NCBI GenBank assembly: GCA_027625915.1
Contig: JANTQA010000015.1
Location: forward strand, 8,957,001-9,021,000
Length of the DNA: 64,000 nt
Direction: 5' to 3'
Source of the DNA: Anaeramoeba flamelloides
Taxonomy: Eukaryota; Metamonada; Anaeramoebidae
The notes beneath the pieces are model-generated. The model saw nothing but the letters and a program-made list of their open reading frames with translations, was not told the origin of the DNA and searched no databases. A program made the translations under genes and the position numbers. Shown here piece by piece: positions 56,001 to 64,000 of the stretch; within the stretch, counting starts at the first letter, position 1; the number at the start of each line of letters is the position of its first letter.

Positions 56001-57674
56001 CCTGGATTTTTTATTATTTTAAGAAATCTTGATAATTTTTAGTTTCCGGTCTTTGAAGTATATATTTTACTTTATCTTGATTTTAACTTAAAATTATTCT
56101 TTTTGTGTTAATCTTTGACCAATTTCTGATATATTATCACAGTCGATATTTTCTATTTTATCTATTTTTATTTTCTAAGATTAAATCTTTAAGTCTAGTG
56201 ATTTGATTTTTTTTGATGTTCTTATTTTTTTATCTTATAATAATAATCAGGGGGGTCAGTTCTAGTTCCCATTTTGAAAATGTTAATTATTACTTTATTG
56301 TTCTTGAATTTTATCAAAAAGATAAGATATTGTCAATGTTGTTAATCCATACATTTTATCAAATGATTATAAGCGAAATTTAATAAAAAGAAAAATGTAT
56401 TGTCAATTTTTTATTTTTTTCAGATCCATAAATTCAACTGAAAAAGATCAAAATTGTTTTTCCTGAAAATTAACTACAAAAATAATATTTTTTTAAAATA
56501 TGATATAACCTAACAATAAAATTGATAAAAAGGATATTTTTATTAATTTTAATTGAATTTTTAGACAAATTAATTCTCTATTACAGCGTAAGTAAAAATA
56601 GTAATGATACAATTAATTGAAATTTTGTGTTTTGAAAAAGAAAATTTTCAATTTATGACTCATTTTTGGTTTTTTTTTTTATGAAATCACTCTTTAAGTA
56701 CTTTTTGGTAAATTTATATGGTTATATAAGATTGTAAATCTAATTTGATATTTAATAAATATCTTAAAAACAAATAAAATATAAAATTAGAGTGCAGAAA
56801 TTAGTTATCTTACAATAATTTTCCATTAATTTCTTCAAATTTCTTAAAATTTAGAAGATGAAGAAATTTTTTTTTTCATTTATAAATTGTATAAATACCC
56901 AAATGCTATTATTTAAGTGTTTATCCACAGCCAACAAATTGTATCCCTGTCCAAGAATCTACTTACCTCTAATCATAAAATTCTAAAAATACATATCTTT
57001 TTGCCAACAAAATTCAAATCACCAAAAAATCAAACAATCACATTTTATTATTAACAAAAAATCAAATACCTAAAAAACCAAATTCAGATATTATTATACA
57101 AACAAAAAATAAAAAATAATATTTTCAAAGGATTCAATTAAAAAAAAAAATCAAAACAAAAAGTTTAAAAGGATCTCATTGGCAAAAAATTCAATTAAAC
57201 AAAAAAAAGTTATTCCAATTCCTAAAAATTCCAAATAATGAAAAAAGAATAATCATTTCTTATTCAACTATTTCCAAATGCATAATTTTCCTCAATTAGA
57301 AACAAATTGATTTCTTGCAGTACAAAATCAATTTAATTCAATTTAATCCAATTCATGATTGTTTTATAACTCTTTATGTTTGACAAAGTAATGATTTTGG
57401 TGATATTCTTTCTGTAATAAAACATTTCAAAAATGAAAAAACAATTAAAAAAAAAAGAGAAAACATCAAAAAAGCTAGAGAATAGTTTTTTCTCTTAAGA
57501 GGTACTCATGGCTTTAATTTATATTCTGTGTTATTTTTTATTTATTTTTGTATATAAGAAAAAATTTTGAGCTTTTTCGATTAAGAAATAAAAAATTTCA
57601 GACAAACAAATATTAAAGCAAATTAATAAATTTCAAGATTTTTAAAAAAAAAAAAATTGATTTTTCCTTTTCCT
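53066..57674. other. Gene-free AT-rich region
   Basis: No gene is seen. A short patch at 53640-53690 (AGAAAGTACCTGGGATTGAA) resembles the ends of the element at 13974-14462. Another at 53780-53820 (CTGCCCTTGAGGGGTTTGAG) is less AT-rich but unassigned. The 53801-54055 frame begins with TTG and has no support. GGGGGGTCAGTT near 56248 repeats the word found before the hairpin array at 25845. Confidence 0.55.
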
Positions 57675-59066
57675 TTAGTCAAGTTTGAGTTCTAAAGTTT
57701 CTGCTTCTTCATCTTTTTCATTTTCGTTTTCATTTTCTATTTCAATTTCTCCTTCTGTTTGGAGAATTTGATCAAGATAGGTTTGAACTTTATTTGGTTT
57801 TAAGATTTCAAATTTCTGCTCTTTACCAACAACTGCAATTCCTACATTAAGCTTGGTAAGTGTTTCTTTGCCAGAAGATTCTTTTAGTGCTTTAACACCA
57901 TGGAGAACCAATTCTTCTAATCCCAATTCTGGGAATGCTTTAAAGTTTTTTTCTAAATAAGTTCTTGCGCTTTGTGATCTTGATCCAATGGCTTGTGCGT
58001 AATAGCTAAAACAATTCCCACTTGGGGAGGTTTGGTATAAGTGTGTTTTACCACCCTGTGTTTGTTTATTTTTTTTGTTTAGGTTACACATTTGTTTGTT
58101 TCAAGTCAATAAAGAAATGGTTGGTTTATTTTATTGGTGATTTGTTTTTTTTTATTTTTTTAGATTTCGGAAAGAAAAAAAAGGAAAAAAAAAAAAAGAA
58201 AAAAAGAAAAAAAGAAAAAAATGTTGTCAAACAACTCCAAATAAAAAAACATTTTTTAAAGAGTATTACAAACACAAAAAAGAAAAGAAAAGAAAATCAA
58301 AAGAAAAACAAACGTCATAACCAATTACAAGAAGACCAACACCGTATGGCCTTCTTCCCCATCGTTGAGTATTTCTTTGTGATTCTAATTTGAAATTGAA
58401 AAGAAAAAAAAAAACATTGTTTGTTTTGTTATATTGTTTGTTTGGTTTTGTTTGTTTGGTTTAGTTTGGAGAAAAAAGAAGAAAAAGAAAATAGTTGCAA
58501 ATTAAGATCAACAAAAAACAACGCTTCCTTTTAAGAACAGAAAAATATTAAAAAAAAAGAAAAAAGTGTAAAAAGGAAAAGGAATATTTACTCATAGCAA
58601 GAGAAGAAACAACTTCTCCAGTTGGCAAATCCGATCCATAAACAAATTTGTGGTGGAGGGTTTCGTTTCTCATAAACTTGAGTAAAACACGAGCGTCGGC
58701 AGTTAAACCAGAAATTGCAATTCCCATGTGCCCATCAACTTTAAAAATCTTTCTTTGATGGGAGCTTAACTCGTCAGAACTCCTCATGAGAGTAACAACA
58801 ACTGCATGTGTTTTACTTTTTAAACCCAAAGCAGTTGATCCTTGTGCAACTGCTTGCATAGCATATTCAATTTGATAAAGTCTTCCTTCAGGACTTTTTG
58901 TGCATTAAACAGGTTTGGTGTTGGATAAATTAAAAAAAAAAAAAATAAAAAGAAAAAAATTAGAATAATTCATTCAAAAAGAAAGGAAAGCACAAAGCTT
59001 TATTTCAAAGAACAATTCAACAAACCTATAAATTGAAATGTCAGAATCGTATTGTGTTCGAAACAT
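57675..59066 (-). CDS. PSMA1: 20S proteasome subunit alpha-6 / PSMA1 (4 exons, complete)
   Basis: This is one of the seven alpha-ring subunits that gate the 20S protease core. Exons on the minus strand are 59026-59066, 58592-58893, 58314-58384 and 57675-58055, giving 264 residues (human PSMA1 has 263). Exon 1 encodes MFRTQYDSDISIY and splices into SPEGRLYQIEYAMQAV, the conserved alpha-subunit N-terminal helix (human SPQGRIHQIEYAMEAV). Other matches are GLKSKTHAVVVTLMRSSDEL, GIAISGLTADARVLLKFMRN, then QRWGRRPYGVGLLVIGYD in exon 3 and SPSGNCFSYYAQAIGSRSQS, ARTYLEKNFKAFPELGLEEL in exon 4. The acidic C-terminal tail (ENENENEKDEEAETLELKLD) replaces the human Pro/Ala-rich one. Introns are 132, 207 and 258 nt. 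Two donors are GTTTGT and one is GTAAAT. Phases are consistent throughout. Confidence 0.95.
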
Positions 59067-60439
59067 AATAAATAAATAAAATTTTTGTTGTTCAAAGGAG
59101 AGAAAAAATGATAGTTTTCATATTTTGGAGTTTATTACAAGATCTTTTAATTCTTTTTTAAAATCAACTTCATTCTATGATTTGAAATCATATAATAAGA
59201 ACAAATTAAAATATATCATAGGTTGTTTAATTCGATTATTTGTTAAAAGAAAATTTTGACAATAAGAATATTTGAAAAATACTATATTTTCAGTCCTGTG
59301 AGAACTGAAATTCCACACACTAAAATGAAATGGTTTTAAAGATTGTGTATTAAACGAAAGACTAAAAATTGAAATTTTTGGTTTACTCAAGATTTACATC
59401 GAAAATATAAAACTGTTTATTGATACAATAAATATTTGATACTGTCAAACACAAAAAGGTTAATTATATAACAATTTTTTTTTTAAACTCCTCTTCAAGG
59501 TAATTGTCCCTTTATTTTCAAGGATGTCAATACAATTATTTCTGTATTTTGTGATTTTTTCTTTATTAAAAAGGAGAATTTGAGAATTATTATGGTTAAG
59601 TTGTCTGTATTCAGTACATAATACCTATATCTCAAATAATAACCATGCTTTTTTTTATCTTTTTGTTCTGATGTAACATATAGTTAATTATACAATAGTA
59701 TTTTACATTAATAATATATTTTAAAAGTATAAACCTTGATATTTTGAGAAACTTATAAATTATAAAAAAAATTGTTTACATTTTTTCATAATTTTTCGTT
59801 TTTTTTTTAAATTTTTGTTTTATTTTGTATAAACAAAAACTGCCATTCAAATATTAACTCTATTTTTTTGAGAATAATTTTCATTTTAAGAATTTCTTTT
59901 TAAAATAGTAGAACTTTCAGAAACCAATATGATGTTTAAAATTGTTTTTTTTACCACTATTCGGATCGATTATCGTTGAGGTTTTTAGAAAAAAAAACAT
60001 TTCTTTTATTTTCAAACACTCATATAAGCAACTGTTTATATTATTACAAAAATAATTATTTGTATATAAAATCATCTCAAATATTTTTTATGTGTTCAAG
60101 AAAACAATTTTCCTTTGAACACGAGTGAAATTAAAGAGATTTTGAAACAAAAATTAGGAGTTTTAAGTTAATATGGAAATTTGAAAAAAATTTTTAACTC
60201 TGATCAAGAAAAAAATACTCGTTATTATCTTATTTATTTATGCATTTTTTTTTTTTTTTTTTCAAGACAAAACTACTTTGTCTCATATTGAACGAATTAG
60301 AAATCTCTATCACAAACAAAATTTGATTTATTAAAATTTTTAAACTAGATTTGGAAAGACGATGAATTATTTTAATATACTTTCTTTTCAATTAAATAAT
60401 CAAAAAAATTCTATTAAAATATAATCAAGCATAGAGCTT

Positions 60440-60720
60440 GATATATCCCAAGGTGTTCCTTTAACCTATTTTTTCGCTCGTATTTCACATTTTCTTTTTT
60501 ATTTAAAATTTTATCATCAATAGAACATTGTCAAATGTTTGTAGATGATTTGATTATTATTTTAAATGGGGATAAACTACTATTCAATTAAAAAAATAAA
60601 TTCACTAGCTGAAATTATTATTCAATTGGGATTAAAACCCGATTAGATAAAAAATAATATAAAGATTTAAAAAAATTAAATATTTGAGCATCTACTTGAA
60701 AAAAATTTCACATTTAGTAT
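60440..60720 (+). mobile_element. Reverse-transcriptase fossil, probably non-LTR
   Basis: The plus strand shows SIELDISQGVPLTYFFARI, the QG-x-P-L-T/S block of reverse transcriptases, and about 75 nt further on FVDDLIIIL, the active-site F/Y-x-DD block, then a QLGLKP segment where the G-x-x-x-N/P-x-x-K block is expected. The short spacing after the DD block favours a LINE-like over an LTR-type enzyme. The copy is old and broken in several places. Element ends were not found. Confidence 0.5.
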
Positions 60721-61124
60721 ATAATCTATAAAAAAAAAAAAAAATAAAATAAAAACAAATAACAACTGTAATATTTTTCATTTTTAATTCCCTTACCAAT
60801 AATTTGAAATTTAAATAATTTAAATCTTTTATATTAATTCAATAAAAATCGGGACTAGAAATTGTTAATAATAAAATAAATACTTTAAATTATTTAAATA
60901 ATGGATTAATTCATTCATTACTGAAATATTAAAAATCAATAGATATATACCAGTTTTTTATTTTCAAAATCTAATTGAAGATGAAAAGATAGTAATTTTC
61001 AGTAAATAAAAAGAAATTTAAATTCAAAAATTATTTAAAATATTTACCTCGGCCTTATCTTGAAAAAATTATAAAATTTAACGATATGTTCTACATAGAA
61101 CGGAATATTCTTTTCTAATATTTA

Positions 61125-61654
61125 TTATCTTATATCTCTATTCCTTAAATAATATTTTGGATCAATTTCTCTTACTAAAATTATAAATACACTCTTAGAA
61201 AACCCAATATATTTAACACACCACCTTTTATTTTCTGAAATATCCCTTATAACTTCCTCTGTTAACAGAAGTAGACCCTGCCTAACTATTTTGGAAAAAA
61301 CAATATTAATTCCTACAAAAACTGCTTGCTTTAAACTTGGATCACCAATATAATTTAATAACAATTGATTTATAATTTGTTCAAATCTTTCATCTGTTAT
61401 TAAATTATGTAAATATTGTATAATAAAACCTAATATTTATGTTACACCTTGTTGATTTGGCTTGTCATATTTTTGTACTGAAGTGTAATAATTAAAATAA
61501 TTTAAAATATGAACTCCAATTAACCTTGCAATTACATTCATAATTAAACTTTTAACTCTAATTGTTTTAGTGTACATTCTAAGATATCCAAAAAGCTGCT
61601 CTAAAAAGGATTGTGGATCATATAAAAATTCAATTGTCCGTGTATTTTTTTGAA
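61125..61654 (-). pseudogene. SDA1: SDA1 (ribosome biogenesis) fragment, decayed
   Basis: SDA1/SDAD1 is a nucleolar protein needed for 60S subunit maturation and export. The minus strand, from an acceptor TTTTTAG at 61655, reads YDPQSFLEQLFGYLRMYTKT, then SLIMNVIARLIGVHILNYFN, QKYDKPNQQGVT, a stop, ILGFIIQYLHNLITDERFEQ, SLKQAVFVGINIVFSK and YIGFSKSVFIILVREIDPKY, ending in a stop at 61125. Human SDAD1 has [50 protein letters not shown] and ARTLIHLFRTLNPQ in the same order. The in-frame TAA replaces the Lys after QxxVT. The N-terminal part, the charged C-terminal half and the flanking exons are missing, and a hairpin array begins 70 bp upstream. The kept acceptor argues against a processed copy. 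Confidence 0.7.
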
Positions 61655-61719
61655 CTAAAAAAAGAAATATATAAATACAACTTTAATGATTTTTTGAATT
61701 TAAAGAGGATTAATTGTTG

Positions 61720-62080
61720 CTAGGTTTTTTTAATTTTTGAAATTAATATAAAAATTATAAAATTTTCTGTTTATTTTAACAATTAAAAAAACATACACAT
61801 GACTTTTCCAGAATTCTCTGTTTATTTGTGAAGTGTTCTAGGTTTTTTTTTTTACTTTTTGAAATAAACCGAAAATTTTTTAAATTTTCTGTTTATTTCA
61901 AAAATTAAAAAAAACCTAACGAAAATCAATAGATTTTACAAATCAAATAGAAAACCTCAAGAAAAACTAGACACTTGACAGCACTCAACATCACTTTTCA
62001 TTAGTTTGTTTTTTAAATGAATTGAAAAAATATTTATTTTATTCTATTCTTCTGAATTCAAGAAAAACAATCACTCAAAG
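61720..62080. repeat. Hairpin module array
   Basis: Two B-type modules (about 61730-61795 and 61845-61915) have arms TTTTTTTAATTTTTGAAAT and ATTTCAAAAATTAAAAAAA, the second flanked by TTCTAGG and CCTAACG. A decayed A-type module follows at about 61995-62065 (TTTTATTCTATTCTTCTGAA, TTCAAGAAAAAC). The linker ACTAGACACTTGACAGCAC matches the arrays elsewhere. Confidence 0.6.
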
Positions 62081-62639
62081 ACGCCCTAAGTCAGTCAACA
62101 ATACCCAAAAAAAAAAAAAATTCACAATATTAATAATTCAAAATTAGTCATTTAAAAGTAATAAATATAGAAATTTTCCTTCAAATTCAACCATTTCAAA
62201 TATTTAGTTAATTTGATAATTGCTTAAATAGATATTACTATGTAATCAAAAAAAAATCAAATAAATTTTATAATTTATGTTTCAAATATAAACCGAAAGA
62301 AATAATAGAAAATATGGATTATTTTTTATGGATATGTCATTTCTATGAAAAAAATAGATTAATATTATGAAAAAAAATTAAAAGAAATAAATATCAATCA
62401 ATTACTTTTTGACAAAAAGAACAAAAAATAACTTTCATTAATAAATAATCTTAAAATCTATGATTTTATATTTAAATTCACTTTCAGGGAATTTTAGTAT
62501 AAAAGCATCTAGAGTATATTTTACACTTCTTTAATAACATAAAAAAAAATTTTTCCGAACTAATTAATAATATACAATAGAAGTTTTGAGGATATCATGT
62601 ATAATTCGCAATAAAGTTACAAAAATCTAGATAATTTCA

Positions 62640-62790
62640 ATCAAATCACGATATTTTAGAAAATCGCGATATTCAATATTATAGCAATAATATTACAAAT
62701 GGCGATATTCTATACAATCATGATAATTATTAAAAAATCGTGATAAATAGCAAAATATCGTGATTAAAAGTAAATCATAATATTACAGTT
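62640..62790. repeat. Cluster of ATCGCGAT-like motifs, left
   Basis: At least seven copies of a degenerate ATCGCGATA word, including ATCACGATA, ATCGCGATA, GGCGATA, ATCATGATA, ATCGTGATA and ATATCGTGATT, occur at 12-30 bp spacing. They stand out because CG dinucleotides are rare in the surrounding DNA. Confidence 0.65.
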
Positions 62791-62969
62791 GCTGGGTTTT
62801 GGGCTAATTGAGCAGTAATTTTTAGAATGAAATTTATTTTGATCAAAAAATAGATTATGTGAAATAAAATTTATTCTTTGAAAAAACAACAAAAAAGATA
62901 CTTGGGCCAATTAAGGGTAATATCAAAGAGTTTTATGGTGTTTTCGTTTGATTTGGCTGACACACCTAT

Positions 62970-63180
62970 CTATCCTTTTGTATAAACAAACGTAATAACT
63001 AAAGAGAAATAAATATCATTTTCAGTCAAAGCAGGCGTTATAAATTGTGTTGAATAATCAGCTTCTAAAACAACCAACCTTTCACAGTGTTCTTTAAAGA
63101 ATATGTTCTTGGGTTTTAACCTTTTCAATATTCTTGAAAAGTTGAAATAGTTGGATAACTTTTCAAAAGTTTTCACTGTA
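62970..63180 (-). pseudogene. Protein-kinase-like remnant
   Basis: After an acceptor-like TTTTACAG the minus strand reads ILKRLKPKNIFFKEHCERLV, then VLEADYSTQFITPALTEN and SLVITFVYTKG before a stop. LKPKNIFF resembles the D-LKP-x-N-I block, ADYS the DFG block and TFVY the start of the P+1 region of protein kinases, in the right order and spacing. The HRD part is altered and both flanks are missing, so at most this is a relic. Confidence 0.35.
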
Positions 63181-63689
63181 AAATATCCAGATAATCACCA
63201 ATTATTAATATTTTTTGTACAATTGTTGTCTTCTTATTATTCTTCTTCTTTAATATCTTTGTATTGGATATAAAACACAACTAGAGCTTAGAGGTTTTTG
63301 TTTGATCGATCACCAATAAGAAGGAAAATTACTCTTTATTATTTTTGTTTTTTAAAATTGTGAAGGTAACAGCCCCATCGTAAGAAAATACATCTATTTT
63401 ATATTCAACTATATTGTTGAAATGGATTATAATTAGCATGATCATAAAATTCACACGAGATTATATTTTCCTTTTCTGAAAAAAAAAAAATGAAAAGAAA
63501 AAATTTTTACCGATACAAACATTTTCATTGTGCTTATAAAAGTTTTCTGTCTTTCAAAATTTTCAAATATTTGAAGGCAATTCACAACACTTACAAACAC
63601 TTTCAAACATTCGTTCGGAAAAGTGTTTTAAAAGTGTCGAGGCTTTGTAAAAGTCAAGAGATTTTTTTAAGGTGATTTCAAAAAAATAA

Positions 63690-63830
63690 TTTTTCTTTTT
63701 TCGCGATAATTATTTTATTGCGATAATGTGGAATATCGCGATATTTTATGATTTCGGCGATTTTATGAAATTTCGCGATAAAGTAGGACTAATCGCGATT
63801 TTTTTAATACTATCGCGAATTAATTGTTAT
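63690..63830. repeat. Cluster of ATCGCGAT-like motifs, right
   Basis: Copies read TTCGCGATAATT, TTGCGATAAT, ATATCGCGATATT, TCGGCGATTT, TTTCGCGATAAAG, AATCGCGATTTT and TATCGCGAATTA, seven in about 130 bp. They are better preserved than the left cluster about 1 kb away. Confidence 0.75.
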
Positions 63831-64000
63831 AATCAAAACCTCTAATAAATATTACGAAATAAAGTAAAAGAATAAAAAAAAAAAAAAAAAATATTCTTAG
63901 TTTGTTTATTATTTTTAAATGATATTGGGCACAAATATAAATTATGGAATAAAAAATCAAATTAATGACAACACATCAATTTCCCACCTTCTCCTTTTTT

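Larger units (their letters stand above)
59067..64000. other. Gene-poor fossil field
   Basis: No intact gene is seen. Contents are a reverse-transcriptase fossil (60440-60720), an SDA1 remnant (61125-61654), hairpin modules (61720-62080), two CGCG-motif clusters (62640-62790 and 63690-63830) and a kinase-like remnant (62970-63180). The stretch 59067-60430 is AT-rich with nothing recognised. A less AT-rich patch at 63280-63480 is unassigned. Confidence 0.55.

Noticed and set aside
63490-63675. 61-residue plus-strand frame (MKRKNFYRYKHFHCAYKSFL)
   Set aside because: It has an ATG but no recognisable domain and no splice or flank support, and it sits between two repeat clusters.
1-64000. CRISPR arrays, operons or prokaryotic defence genes
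   Set aside because: Repeats here are microsatellites, hairpins and transposon ends, not regularly spaced direct repeats with unique spacers, and every recognised gene is eukaryotic with introns or eukaryotic domains.

Overview
The window is nuclear DNA of a very AT-rich, intron-bearing eukaryotic microbe, most likely an amoeboid protist. Intergenic DNA is dominated by A and T runs and TA microsatellites. Introns are mostly 100-330 nt with GTAAGT, GTATGA or GTTTGT donors and ordinary AG acceptors. Proteins carry long Asn, Gln, Lys, Asp and Ser/Glu runs, and one gene is related to villidin, known from Dictyostelium. Intergenic gaps of 4-10 kb are much longer than in Dictyostelium or Entamoeba, so a large-genome lineage such as Anaeramoeba fits at least as well. 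This placement is inference. No rRNA, tRNA, CRISPR or prokaryotic feature was seen.

Layout. (1) 1-9.1 kb: a small cysteine-rich membrane protein, then the V-ATPase subunit E gene (4 exons). Its third intron is about 4.2 kb and full of transposon remains. (2) 10.2-11.4 kb: a complete 4-exon ARF GTPase on the minus strand, with a 4-nt first coding exon. (3) 11.4-23.7 kb: two inverted-repeat elements, LINE-like remains, an unrecognised Lys/His- and Asn-rich gene whose frame breaks in an A16 run, and several islands of less AT-rich DNA. (4) 23.7-29.4 kb: a DEK homologue, a repeat cluster and an unrecognised Lys-rich gene. (5) 29.4-39.1 kb: gene-poor DNA with MITEs, an orphan RGS-like exon and an inverted-repeat element. 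(6) 39-41.3 kb: a PUF60-type splicing factor. (7) 46.7-53.1 kb: two abutting minus-strand reading frames that are best read as one villidin-like actin-binding gene of about 2,125 residues, split by one base in an A22 run. (8) 57.7-59.1 kb: proteasome subunit alpha-6/PSMA1, 4 exons. (9) 59-64 kb: a fossil field with a reverse-transcriptase remnant, a ruined SDA1 fragment, a kinase-like remnant and two clusters of ATCGCGAT-type motifs.

The intact genes are ordinary housekeeping and cytoskeletal functions (acidification, vesicle traffic, chromatin, splicing, proteolysis, actin) and show no operon-like or pathway grouping. No complete new defence or metabolic system is visible. The most unusual material is the split villidin-like gene with its PH/ubiquitin-like/gelsolin/headpiece architecture, the arrays of perfect-looking hairpin modules beside LINE-like 3' ends, and the paired clusters of CGCG-centred palindromes.
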